Shown piece after piece: positions 35,248 to 44,205 of a stretch of DNA of 61,582 nucleotides (its first letter is position 1; every line of letters begins with the position of its first letter). Source of the DNA: Nostoc sp. LPT. Lineage in GTDB: Bacteria; Cyanobacteriota; Cyanobacteriia; Cyanobacteriales; Nostocaceae. The stretch lies in assembly GCF_017115165.1 (NCBI RefSeq), contig NZ_JABXKF010000174.1:1-61582 (forward strand). The letters are read 5' to 3'. The position numbers and the translations under genes are program-made. The notes below the pieces were generated by a model, which worked only from the letters and a program-made list of their open reading frames with translations, was not told where the DNA came from and ran no database searches.

Positions 35248-35828
35248 GACTTCTGGAGTAGAATTTTCTCATGGTCTTTTCCCTCTACCTCTTCCCTTAC
35301 GCTGTTGCCTTTTTTTAGGCAAAAACCTGAAAAACTCAAAACTATTTGGGTGTTGTTGTTGAAAAGCATCAAGGTCAGCAAGAGAATGAGTTAAGATCAG
35401 ATACAAGTGGGTAAAAGTAAAGCCAAGTCCCCGGACTTCCCAATAATGCCAATGATTAAAAGTAGGCAAGTTAAACAACCGCAATCAACGATTGTTTTCG
35501 AGTATTCTTTATTACAAAATGGGAAGAATGACTCACCAACAAATATAAACCTGGTTAGGACAGGTACCGAATTGTTTGACTTCTATAGAAGCAGACATTC
35601 CCTAGAATAAGCCGGAGTGAGATTGAATTCATTGCTAGAGCATCCGATTTATGACCCAATATTATCCTGATATTTTGACAACTAGAAGCAAATCTTGGGA
35701 TTGGGTGATGAAACGTACTTGTTCCAAACAGTGAAATTAACCTCTTAAAGGTGTAATGTAATGGGGTAGAACCCAGATTTTGACAGGTTTAGGTTTAACT
35801 ACGTTGTTTAAAAAGGCAGAAACAGTAC
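35248..35828. other. Intergenic region, no clear gene
   Basis: A 67-codon GTG-started frame (35407-35610) lacks a ribosome site and recognisable sequence, so I leave it out. The final part (35700-35828) is A+T-rich and presumably promotes the DUF6679-type gene. Confidence 0.5.
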
Positions 35829-36140
35829 ATGCTACACCGCAAGATTTATCAACTGTGTTGCGATGGGCGCGAGGTATGTGTTTTCTTGCGGGACCAGCAA
35901 CGCTGGATTGAACGCGCCCGCATCATAGACATAGAGGGAGATTTAGTGACCCTACGCTATGAAACAGAAGAAGAGGACGAAGTTTGTTCTTGGGAAGAAA
36001 TGGTTCGCCTCGAGAGCATTGGTGCTGTAACGCAAAAATTGGCTTCAGTACCACGCGGTAATGTAGAACCTCTGATGACTGAAGATTGTCCCGAAGCAGA
36101 GCGCATTCACAACCGTTACACTGACTCGAATCCAGAATAA
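35829..36140 (+). CDS. Conserved cyanobacterial protein, DUF6679-type
   Basis: The 103-residue protein has a compact N-terminal domain (YQLCCDGREVCVFLRDQQRWIERARIIDIEGDLVTLRYETEEEDEVCSWEEMVRLESIGAV) that reads like a small beta-barrel, then a disordered tail. It is very strongly conserved among cyanobacteria, and I recall it as DUF6679. Function unknown. ATG 35829. Repetitive GAGTGCTGAGT/ACTCAGGACT sequence follows (36146-36220). Confidence 0.75.
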   Translation: MLHRKIYQLCCDGREVCVFLRDQQRWIERARIIDIEGDLVTLRYETEEEDEVCSWEEMVRLESIGAVTQKLASVPRGNVEPLMTEDCPEAERIHNRYTDSNPE

Positions 36141-36204
36141 ATAATCAGTTCTGAGTGCTGAGTATCGAGTGCTGAGTAATAAATCCTAACTCAGGACTCA
36201 GAAC

Positions 36205-37875
36205 TCAGGACTCAGGACTAGATAAACCTTCAAAGGCAGGACAGTAACCTTCGAGAGTTACCTTAAAGTTATACAATGGGGAAGCTGGGTTCCAACACCG
36301 CTGCCCTCTTTGGTGTCGGCAAGTACCACAACAGTCTACATCTGTCCATGTATAGCGATCGCTGTTTTGGTTGAGCAGTTCTCGTTGAGACAATCCCCTT
36401 AATACTAATTCTTCCCCTTGCCAACGAGCTTCGATTAAACCAGTATCGGCAAATTGCCGCCAACGCTGATCGGCAGTAATCACATTGGGTAGGGTAATTG
36501 TGATTACTGTTCCTAACTCTGTCAGTTCGCCTTCATAGTTAGTCTCTGGAGCTGCCGGTTGTAAAAATGTGTCGCCGATGGGCAGTTCTACTAAGGTATC
36601 AGCCGCCGGAGAATGTACGTGGTAGCGGTTTTGCAACTCCTCTAAGCTAGTCAGGTCTGCCAAGTAGGTAGGGGAACCGTGGACAAAAATCACGTGCTGG
36701 GGTCGCAAATTATGAATTAGCTGTGTAGTACCAGGGCCATCGCTATGTTGAGCTAAGAGATAGGTTTCAAGAGTGGTAGGCGCTAAATATTCTTTGTTAA
36801 CTTTTATATCAATTTTTTCTGGTAGGAGAATCAGCCAAGGCCCGGTGTCTAATTGGCAGTGTTCGCCTAAATCAGATGTCGAGTCGGTGAGGACAATACA
36901 AGGTGACTTACCTACACTGGGACGATGTTCTGGTTGTAGACGACGCACGCGGGGACGTACCCGTTCATCCCAAAACAAGGGTTGATGGCGGGCAAAGTTC
37001 TGCACTGATGGGGGGAGATGGGGTAGCAGTTCAAGATATGCATCACATCCAGTAGCGACAGCACCATCTACCCAAATATCTAAATCTCGGCCGGTGAAGT
37101 GGTGATGCGATCGCAAGAGCATTAATAATTCTTGACCTAATCCTAAAGCCGGGGTAGGAAGGATTACAGAACAATGGTCAGCGATCGCTCGATTAATTCG
37201 CTCGGCTAATTGATTTTCTTGGTTGCGGCGATGGGGATGACGGGATGTGCCATAACTACCTTCAATGATTAGCACATCCAAGTCTAAGCCCCGCAGTTCC
37301 TCTAAACGCAAGCCTTCTACTAGTCGGGAGTTCGATAAGAAAAAGTCCCCTGTATACAGTAGCTTGTAAGTCCGCTGCTGGGTGGTGTAGGTGAGGAGAA
37401 TTGCCACTGCTCCTGGTAAATGCCCTGCGGGAAATAATTCTGCCACCAAACCATCTTGAAATTCCACAGGCGATCGCAATGGCAAGGCATGACAAAATTG
37501 GGAAATTTCCTTCGGGTCTTCGTCTACCCAATTCAGTGGTAGTAACTTGCTAGTTACCTCACTACCATAAATAGGTAACTTTGGAAAAGCTTTATGCAGC
37601 GCCAGTAAGCCTTTAGCGTGATCTGGGTGGGCATGACTAATCAAAACTAAATCTGCTGGTAGGGGCGAACTACTTCCACGTACCGACTTAGTAAGCCCCT
37701 TAGCCAGCGATGAAATATCCTCCAAACCACAGTCCAACAGAATGCGGTGTGGCCCCATTTTCACCAATAAACACACGCCCTCATTGTCATGCTGGACACT
37801 ATAGGGCAAACATTCTAATTCACTACCCGCTTCTGCTGCATCTACGCGAGAGGATGCCGATAGATTATCCCTCAT
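36205..37875 (-). CDS. Beta-CASP metallo-beta-lactamase-fold hydrolase (RNase J/CPSF-like)
   Basis: The metal motif LISHAHPDHAKGL (H-x-H-x-D-H) appears near residue 80, AGHLPGAVAILL and YTGDFFLSNSRL supply further ligands, and a beta-CASP insert (residues 190-390) ends in VIFVHGSPTYLADL. Such enzymes cut or trim RNA. The last about 110 residues form an extra domain with a cysteine cluster (CCGTCRHQRGQRCW...GYCPAF) that may bind zinc. The 556-residue protein starts at ATG 37875. Confidence 0.85.
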   Translation of the reverse strand: MRDNLSASSRVDAAEAGSELECLPYSVQHDNEGVCLLVKMGPHRILLDCGLEDISSLAKGLTKSVRGSSSPLPADLVLISHAHPDHAKGLLALHKAFPKLPIYGSEVTSKLLPLNWVDEDPKEISQFCHALPLRSPVEFQDGLVAELFPAGHLPGAVAILLTYTTQQRTYKLLYTGDFFLSNSRLVEGLRLEELRGLDLDVLIIEGSYGTSRHPHRRNQENQLAERINRAIADHCSVILPTPALGLGQELLMLLRSHHHFTGRDLDIWVDGAVATGCDAYLELLPHLPPSVQNFARHQPLFWDERVRPRVRRLQPEHRPSVGKSPCIVLTDSTSDLGEHCQLDTGPWLILLPEKIDIKVNKEYLAPTTLETYLLAQHSDGPGTTQLIHNLRPQHVIFVHGSPTYLADLTSLEELQNRYHVHSPAADTLVELPIGDTFLQPAAPETNYEGELTELGTVITITLPNVITADQRWRQFADTGLIEARWQGEELVLRGLSQRELLNQNSDRYTWTDVDCCGTCRHQRGQRCWNPASPLYNFKVTLEGYCPAFEGLSSPES

Positions 37876-38177
37876 GCTCTCCTCCCCTCAAACCTCATCA
37901 TCATGGACATATCTCAAAAGCCAAAAGTTACACAAATTTTGCTTTTGTGACTTAGGGGTAAGTTTTATCGTGCGCCCCTACACCCTGAGAATACGGATTT
38001 TTGATTGGGGAGGACGCCTGCACCGAACCCGCACTGGTTCGGAAAGGTGGGCTAACGAGAAGCTATCAAACTAGTAACTCAAGGAGTTTGCCTCTGGTTT
38101 CTTTTCCCTTTACAAGTTTTGAGCGCTCTTAGCCAACTCACCCTCCGGGAAGTCGAGCGAGCGTCTACAGATTTATC
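37876..38177. other. Intergenic region, no gene seen
   Basis: Contains a G+C-rich stretch (37970-38060) with partial inverted matches (GAACCCGCACTGGTTC, a hairpin) and short open frames without coding character. Confidence 0.5.
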
Positions 38178-38300
38178 TCAATGTGCGGAGCCATTGCCAT
38201 GATAGTTATCTGAATCATAGAATCCATTCTTCGTGCCAAAAAATAAGCACGAAAGCGTAAATATAACTGTTAATCCAGCTAGAATCAACTTTACATCCAT
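38178..38300 (-). CDS. 40-residue single-helix membrane protein (NdhP-like candidate)
   Basis: ATG 38300 opens 40 codons ending at TGA 38178. Residues 3-21 are a single transmembrane helix (VKLILAGLTVIFTLSCLFF), followed by a hydrophilic tail with GTKNGFYDSDNYHGNGSAH. AAAGGG lies 11-16 nt upstream. The size, one helix and short polar tail fit the small subunits of cyanobacterial membrane complexes. It reminds me of NdhP of the NDH-1 complex, but I cannot verify that here. It is too short for usual gene callers. Confidence 0.6.
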   Translation of the reverse strand: MDVKLILAGLTVIFTLSCLFFGTKNGFYDSDNYHGNGSAH

Positions 38301-38538
38301 TTGTTTGCTGCCCTTTACTCAGAGACTTTCCTATATTAATTTAGTGCTTCCGCAATCAAACAGAATCACTAGAAAATCTTTACTATGCTTATATGGATTG
38401 GACAATAGGTAAATTTACCACAATCAGTCAGATTGTAGAACCTTTCGGTCAAGCTGTCTATCCATCTAGATGTAAAGTAAAGCAATATGACAAGGAGCAA
38501 TCGTCTATAGCCCGTAAAAATCCTCATCTAAAATCTGC

Positions 38539-38931
38539 TCAATCGGTGGGATATTCACTTTCTTGGGGTATCCGAATCCCAAACTTAGTCAGCTTACCTT
38601 CCTTAATCCCTAACTTTCGAGCATCTGGGTAGGCTTTTTCCACTGCCTCTATTAGAAAACTTTTTACAGAACGAGTATCTGCCAAATTATTCAGAACTCG
38701 CTGACGGTGTTCCAATATTGAGCTATACCAGCTTCCTTTCATACGATTGGGTACATCATACTGAACCCGTAACTTGAGCAGATGCGCCAATAAAATTGTC
38801 AGATTGCTTTTGAGCGCATTTTTCTCTGCCTTACCCAAATCAACTAGCTTTTCAATTAAATGCTGAATATCCAACGCCTCAAATTCATGATTTTTTAACT
38901 GTTGAATGGTTTGCTCAATCCATAATTGCAA
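38539..38931 (-). CDS. DUF29 family protein, start damaged
   Basis: The family core is present: LWIEQTIQQLKNHEFEALDIQHLIEKLVDLGKAEKNALKSNLTILLAHLLKL, then a C-terminal helix region. DUF29 proteins usually start with about ten more residues (LYDQDFYLWIEQ). Here the codons for PLYDQDLQLW are readable but preceded at once by TAA, while an ATG lies just upstream in another frame (ATGCCTAACCG). A one-base deletion would explain this. A TTG at 38931 is the only start left in frame. Probably weakly expressed or dead. Function of DUF29 unknown. Confidence 0.65.
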   Translation of the reverse strand: MQLWIEQTIQQLKNHEFEALDIQHLIEKLVDLGKAEKNALKSNLTILLAHLLKLRVQYDVPNRMKGSWYSSILEHRQRVLNNLADTRSVKSFLIEAVEKAYPDARKLGIKEGKLTKFGIRIPQESEYPTD

Positions 38932-39468
38932 ATCTTGATCGTATAGCGGTTAGGCATTTCTCAGATCAACTCCTAACTATTCAACATTCCAGCTAGCCCG
39001 GAAGTTTATTCGATTGTAGCGATGAAAGCGATCGCACTTAGAGGATGTTTGAAAAGTTATCGTAAATCAAAGGGTTTAAGACCCCTACCTCTACAGGTAG
39101 CGCGGAGTCGGAGCCACTCCGCCTCCGATCATTTTCAGTCAGGGTTTAAATCACCGTCTGAAAATGTCTAAAATGTTTGAATTTTGAATTTTGAATTGTT
39201 AATACTCGCTGATTTTTGATAATTATAAACTCTGAATATAATACAGTAAAGGATACAGTTTAGATTAGATTTAATTAATAAGAGCTTACTTTACCTTTTA
39301 ATTACAATATAGAAAAAGATATAAAATTATGAAAATTAGATTATTAGTACTTAACCAGCTAAAAAGACTAGATTCTGAAGGTACGGACAGGACGGAACAA
39401 AACCAACATTATTTATGCGATCGCATTTTCTATGGATCTAAAGAAACATTATTCAATTAATTAGTTTA
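38932..39468. other. Intergenic region with three adjacent hairpins
   Basis: No gene is seen. The part 39041-39180 starts with GAGGATGTTTGAAAAG and holds three consecutive stems: CTACCT/AGGTAG (39085-39100), GCGGAGT/ACTCCGC (39102-39122) and CATTTTCAG/CTGAAAATG (39130-39166). This could be a miniature element or a structured RNA. The rest is A+T rich. Confidence 0.55.
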
Positions 39469-40350
39469 ATGGAAACTAAAAACACCTTACATTTAAAAGG
39501 AATAATGCTACTTATCCTTGTTAATGTAATTAGCGCTACAACTTTTCCATTGACTAAAGACATCGTTAGTAACCTTTCGCCAAGTGCATTAGTTGCCAGC
39601 CGCTTTGTCATAGCGGCTGGGGTTTTTATCCTAAATTTACGTAATCTTAATGCACTTTTATTACATGATGGTATAATATTAGGACTTTTATTGTTCTTTT
39701 TCTTAGCTATAGAAACAATTGCACTCAAGACTATACCAGCAAACCGGGCGGCATTCATTGGCAGTTTGAACGCCCCTATCGTCCCGCTGCTGGGATGGCT
39801 GAGTGGTCAGCGCGTACCTTTGAAAACTTTCCTAGCCGCTGGAGTAGCTGTAATCGGTATTGGTGTGATGTTTTGGGAAGGCAAAGAACTAGGAATTGGC
39901 GATTTGTTGATGTTTGTTGATGCTTTTGTCTATGCAGTGTACATACTTTTCCTAGAGCGAGTCGCCTCCCGTCACCCCGCTTTAACACTCACTAATGTTC
40001 AACTTTTGTTCATTGCAACGGTAGGGATACTCTGGAGTAACACACAAATCTTTAACCAATTTGAGGTAATTCGCCAGCACTGGGGAGCGATTCTCTACTT
40101 AGGGTTGTTGGTGACGGCTGCTGTTATCTGGCTTCAGACATTGGCACAGCAATGGGTTTCATCTGACGAAGCTGCTTTACTTTTTACACTTGAGCCATTG
40201 TTCGCTACAATTTTCTCATTTTGGCTACTTGGAGAACATCTGGGAATACGCGGTCTAATTGGTGCGATTCTTGTCTTAGTTGCTCTGCTTCTAAGTCAAA
40301 GCTCTCAAAAGATTGAGCCGGAAGCAAAAGTTGAGATACAGAGCGGTTAA
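39469..40350 (+). CDS. EamA/DMT family transporter
   Basis: This 293-residue protein has ten hydrophobic helices in two EamA halves (about 12-135 and 150-280), with PLTKDIVSNLSPSALVASRF in the first and LQTLAQQWVSSDEAALLFTLEPLFATIFSFWLLGE in the second, the drug/metabolite superfamily pattern. It exports or exchanges small metabolites; substrate not predictable. ATG 39469, poor ribosome site. Confidence 0.9.
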   Translation: METKNTLHLKGIMLLILVNVISATTFPLTKDIVSNLSPSALVASRFVIAAGVFILNLRNLNALLLHDGIILGLLLFFFLAIETIALKTIPANRAAFIGSLNAPIVPLLGWLSGQRVPLKTFLAAGVAVIGIGVMFWEGKELGIGDLLMFVDAFVYAVYILFLERVASRHPALTLTNVQLLFIATVGILWSNTQIFNQFEVIRQHWGAILYLGLLVTAAVIWLQTLAQQWVSSDEAALLFTLEPLFATIFSFWLLGEHLGIRGLIGAILVLVALLLSQSSQKIEPEAKVEIQSG

Positions 40351-40621
40351 GGGGCTTTTACCTCGAAAGTGAAATTTAACTAAGCCAAGTTTGAAACTTG
40401 GAAGCCGCTAGAAATTTAAACATAGTGGGTCTTTATCTATGACTACAATAGAGTTGCAAAAATTACTTTTGCAAGAGTTAGGAAAACGGTTAAAGTAATT
40501 TGTAATTAAAGGGAAGGGAAAATTTTATCCTTTTCACCTTTTCCCCTTAACCTTTTCCCGACTTTTACAAGAAGTCTAAACCATTGTTATGTTTAGACTA
40601 GTAAAGGCACAACTTCAGTGC
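40351..40621. other. Intergenic region with terminator-like hairpin
   Basis: AGTCTAAAC/GTTTAGACT (40573-40599) is a 9-bp perfect stem just beyond ilvC and probably helps end it. Upstream is a purine/pyrimidine-rich tract (CCTTTTCACCTTTTCCCCTT). A 19-codon frame (40439-40498) may be a gene scrap; not annotated. Confidence 0.55.
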
Positions 40622-41617
40622 TTAAGCCTTTTTCAACCAGCTAAACATAGCGCGTAAATCTTTACCAACTTCCTCAATTTTGTGTTCAGCTTCTTTGCGA
40701 CGCATGGCGGTAAATCCTGGTTTACCAGATTGGTTTTCCAAAACAAATTCCCGCGCAAATTGCCCAGATTGAATCTCGCTGAGAATCTTCTGCATTTCAG
40801 CTTTGGTTTGTTCGGTGACAATCCGCGGCCCACGGGTATAATCGCCATATTCAGCCGTATTAGAAATACTGTCGCGCATTTTGGCTAAACCACCTTCCAC
40901 AACCAAGTCTACAATCAGCTTGACTTCATGCAGACATTCAAAATAAGCCAATTCTGGTTGATAACCAGCTTCTACCAAAGTTTCAAATCCGGTTTTGATT
41001 AAAGCACTCAAACCACCGCACAATACTGCTTGTTCGCCAAATAAATCTGTTTCGGTTTCTTCGCGGAAAGTCGTTTCGAGAACACCAGCGCGAGTACCAC
41101 CGATACCTTTAGCATAAGACATGGCGCGATCGCGTGCTTGACCACTAGCATCTTGATAAACTGCAAACAGCGCTGGTACGCCTTCACCACTTTCATAAGT
41201 CCGCCGTACCAAATGCCCCGGCCCTTTTGGTGCTACCATCACCACATCTACATTATCTGGTGGTACAACTTGCCCAAAGTGAATATTAAACCCGTGGGCA
41301 AAAGCTAATACATTTCCTTCTTCTAAATTCGGTTCAATCTCGTTTTTGTAAATCGTTTTTTGAACTTCATCTGGTAACAAAATCATGATGAAATCAGCAG
41401 CATTGGCAGCATCTGCAACATTTTTCACAGTTAACCCAGTTGCTTCAGCTTTTGCAACTGATTTACTACCCGGATATAGTCCCACAATCACATTCAAACC
41501 ACTATCTTTGAGATTGAGAGCGTGGGCATGACCTTGGGAACCATAGCCGATAATAGCAATAGTTTTTCCAGCCAAAAGGTCTAAATTGGCATCTTCGTCA
41601 TAATACATCCGGGCCAT
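40622..41617 (-). CDS. ilvC: Ketol-acid reductoisomerase
   Basis: This is the second enzyme of branched-chain amino-acid synthesis (acetolactate to dihydroxyisovalerate, NADPH and Mg2+). The Rossmann motif AIIGYGSQGHAHALNLKDSG, EVQKTIYKNEIEPNLEEG and the KARI knotted domain with ETDLFGEQAVLCGG are complete. I choose ATG 41617 (MARMYYDEDANLD..., 331 residues), which has AGGAGA about 8 nt upstream. ATG 41638 would add seven residues unlike the family. Confidence 0.97.
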   Translation of the reverse strand: MARMYYDEDANLDLLAGKTIAIIGYGSQGHAHALNLKDSGLNVIVGLYPGSKSVAKAEATGLTVKNVADAANAADFIMILLPDEVQKTIYKNEIEPNLEEGNVLAFAHGFNIHFGQVVPPDNVDVVMVAPKGPGHLVRRTYESGEGVPALFAVYQDASGQARDRAMSYAKGIGGTRAGVLETTFREETETDLFGEQAVLCGGLSALIKTGFETLVEAGYQPELAYFECLHEVKLIVDLVVEGGLAKMRDSISNTAEYGDYTRGPRIVTEQTKAEMQKILSEIQSGQFAREFVLENQSGKPGFTAMRRKEAEHKIEEVGKDLRAMFSWLKKA

Positions 41618-42325
41618 AGAAGCATCTCCTGTCAGCAAGCATCATCATTTCTTGGCAGGCTTAAGATTGTACCCCAAATTGAGTAACCACAGATGAACTG
41701 TGACTCGGATTTCTCACAATATTGCTCAAAGCGTTATAAAACCTAGATTCATAAGTTTCACACTGCATGAAAATTTTTAGCCGTCAGAAATGTCCGAAAG
41801 ATACTCTGGGTAAAGGTTATAAATAAGGGACTGACAAATAAAAAAATACTCAACTACTTCTTGTCAGGTGGACACCGCCCTTTGGCTATGGGCGCTCATG
41901 TTGCCCACCCCACAAAATTGAATAATTTATTTGTTGGAAATCCCTAATTCTCAAATCGGGAATAAATATATTCAAAAAACTGAACCTATACAGCAACACA
42001 ATAATCTAGTAGTTAATTTGACAGGTTACATAGATAATTTACTTAAGTTACCCAAAATCATCAGCACCGTCCCCCACAGTCATAATAGTGTTTTCCATCA
42101 GGGAAGCTTCGTTATTAAAAACTAGTATTCGGAAGTTTTACCCTAGTATTAAGCATATATAGCAAAGTGCTGTTAGCGTCAGCGGGGCCTTTAGCCCGTA
42201 TTGAGTAAAAACCCAGTTTTGTCAAGGCTTTGAGCGTTCAACACTGTCCTAACATTAGTGACTACGGCTATAAAAGTTGAATTGCAATTTAAATTGAAGT
42301 AATCATTCATCAAGTCAGACTACCA
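41618..42325. other. Intergenic region with a compact stem structure
   Basis: At 41866-41912 GGTGG...CCACC encloses GCCC/GGGC (in the sequence around ACCGCCCTTTGGCTATGGGC), a stem of unknown role. A 64-codon frame (41931-42125) lacks coding character. The rest is the promoter region of ilvC and of the DUF1003 gene. Confidence 0.5.
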
Positions 42326-42958
42326 ATGCTCTCCCAAGATAAACCAAATCCAAAAGATTCACCGCAAGGATCGTCCGAAACACGTCGTCAAAACATTCTG
42401 CCTACCGCCCCATTACCGGAATCTATTAGTAAAAATATCGAGACTATCATCGCATTGCACAGACGTTCCGAAAAAGACGTACCACGACACCAGCGGGTTG
42501 TAGAAACGGTAACTACTTTTTTTGGTCGTCCTGTATTCCTGTATAGCATCCTGCTTGGGATTATTCTGTGGGTAACACCCAATGTCTTACCACGACGTTT
42601 GGGCATACCAAGATTTGATCCTCTTCCATTTCCTTGGTTACAATTTTCACTGACTGCGGGTTCATTGTTGGTGACAACAGGGGTATTGATCAAACAAGAG
42701 CGACAAGAAAAGTTAGCAGAGCAACGGACGCAGCTTATTCTTCAACTCAATCTGCTCTCTGAGCAGAAAATCGCTAAACTCATCGCTTTGGTTGAGGAAT
42801 TACGCCAGGATATTCCTAATGTCAAAAATCGCTCTGACCCGGAAGCTGAAATGATGAAGTCCCCTACTGATCCGCACGCAATCATAGATGTATTAGAAGA
42901 GACTTTAGCATCCGAATTAGCAAGTTTCTCTCAGCAACAAACATCAATTGAAGAATAA
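42326..42958 (+). CDS. DUF1003 family membrane protein
   Basis: The 210-residue protein has two close transmembrane helices (residues 71-86 and about 108-124) after a hydrophilic N-terminus with ALHRRSEKDVPRHQRVVETVTTFFGRP, then a cytosolic coiled coil QERQEKLAEQRTQLILQLNLLSEQKIAKLIALVEEL. This is the DUF1003 layout. Function unknown. The DUF4349 lipoprotein gene follows 108 bp later on the same strand. Confidence 0.88.
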   Translation: MLSQDKPNPKDSPQGSSETRRQNILPTAPLPESISKNIETIIALHRRSEKDVPRHQRVVETVTTFFGRPVFLYSILLGIILWVTPNVLPRRLGIPRFDPLPFPWLQFSLTAGSLLVTTGVLIKQERQEKLAEQRTQLILQLNLLSEQKIAKLIALVEELRQDIPNVKNRSDPEAEMMKSPTDPHAIIDVLEETLASELASFSQQQTSIEE

Positions 42959-43066
42959 TTGGACTTTGAACAAAACTTTATCTCTGTTACATAAATTGCA
43001 ACAATCCAGATTTTGAGTTTTTCTTCAGTAATACTGAGGTTAACTTCATCCATCTGGGGATAGATT

Positions 43067-43972
43067 ATGTACGCTTCGACTAAATTACCGCGCACATTTG
43101 CTTTATTTATAAGTGCGTTATTAGGAGGGGTAATTTTCACTAGTTGCGCCTCTTCTCATCAGTCAGCAAATCAGGCTTTATCTCCAATTGCAGCACCTGC
43201 ACCTGCTCGTGAAAACAATCTTTCCCAAAAGGTGGAAGCTGCACCAATAGCGCGTTCTCGTCCTCAACTCATTAAAAAGGCAGCAATCTCTTTGACTGTC
43301 AACTCTGTAGATCGGACTATTGATGCCGTTTCGCAAATTATCAATCAACAGCAAGGGGATTTAATCGGGTTGAAACAACAACAACCCAAAAACGACAATC
43401 CGCGTTACACAGCAACAATACAATTGCGGATACCAGAGAATCGGTTAGAACCGACTCTAGAACAACTAGCTAAATTGGGCACTCTTGAGAGTCGTAATAT
43501 CACTGCTGAAGATGTGGGCGATCGCCTGGTAGATTTTCAAGCTAGATTAACGAATTTGCAAAAAACTGAAGCCAATTTGCAAAAAATTATGGATCGTGCA
43601 GGTTCTGTAAGAGATGTGCTTAGTGTTGCCCAAGAACTGAGTAATGTGCGACAAACAATAGAACAAATTGATGCCCAACTAAAAAGCTTACAAAATCAAG
43701 TTGCATACTCCACTATTACGCTGAACCTAGAAGCAGCAGTTTCTAGCACCAGTCCCCAACCTGCCTTGGGTTTGCAAGTTCAGGAAACTTGGAACAACTC
43801 TACCCATTCTTTGAGGGCATTTTCCGTTGGCTTACTCAAGCTGGGTATTTGGTTAATTGTTTACAGTCCCTATTTGTTAATTTTTGTTGCTCTTATCTAT
43901 GGCTTTAAGCGTTGGCGGCGAACTCATTTACCACGTTTGACACAAACACCAGAGTCAACTAGTTCTGACTAA
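43067..43972 (+). CDS. DUF4349 domain lipoprotein
   Basis: The N-terminal signal ends at a lipobox-like FTSC (Cys27). The DUF4349 core (about 60-235) runs from KKAAISLTVNSVDRTIDAVSQIINQQQGDLIG, with a coiled coil around residues 160-215, to QVAYSTITLNLEA. A C-terminal membrane helix (about 258-280) follows, then a basic tail. It is presumably anchored in the plasma membrane facing the periplasm. Function unknown. 301 residues, ATG 43067. Confidence 0.88.
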   Translation: MYASTKLPRTFALFISALLGGVIFTSCASSHQSANQALSPIAAPAPARENNLSQKVEAAPIARSRPQLIKKAAISLTVNSVDRTIDAVSQIINQQQGDLIGLKQQQPKNDNPRYTATIQLRIPENRLEPTLEQLAKLGTLESRNITAEDVGDRLVDFQARLTNLQKTEANLQKIMDRAGSVRDVLSVAQELSNVRQTIEQIDAQLKSLQNQVAYSTITLNLEAAVSSTSPQPALGLQVQETWNNSTHSLRAFSVGLLKLGIWLIVYSPYLLIFVALIYGFKRWRRTHLPRLTQTPESTSSD

Positions 43973-44205
43973 ACTTGTATAAATCTACATCTACCTTTAA
44001 TAAATCTATACAGATAAACAGGGATTGAAATATTCCAAACTCAAGATTGTCTGTACCTTTCGCCTAAAAATTTTCTTTATCCTGTAGTCTTGATTACTTT
44101 AATATTTTTTTAAATGTAAAGAGCAATACAAAATATCTGATGACAATTTTGATACAAATCTGTTAAGAATAGTTACAATAGTCGGCGTACACGATAATAT
44201 TTCTT

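Noticed and set aside
35407..35610. 67-codon frame between two small cyanobacterial genes
   Set aside because: GTG start without ribosome site, low-complexity content and no family resemblance.
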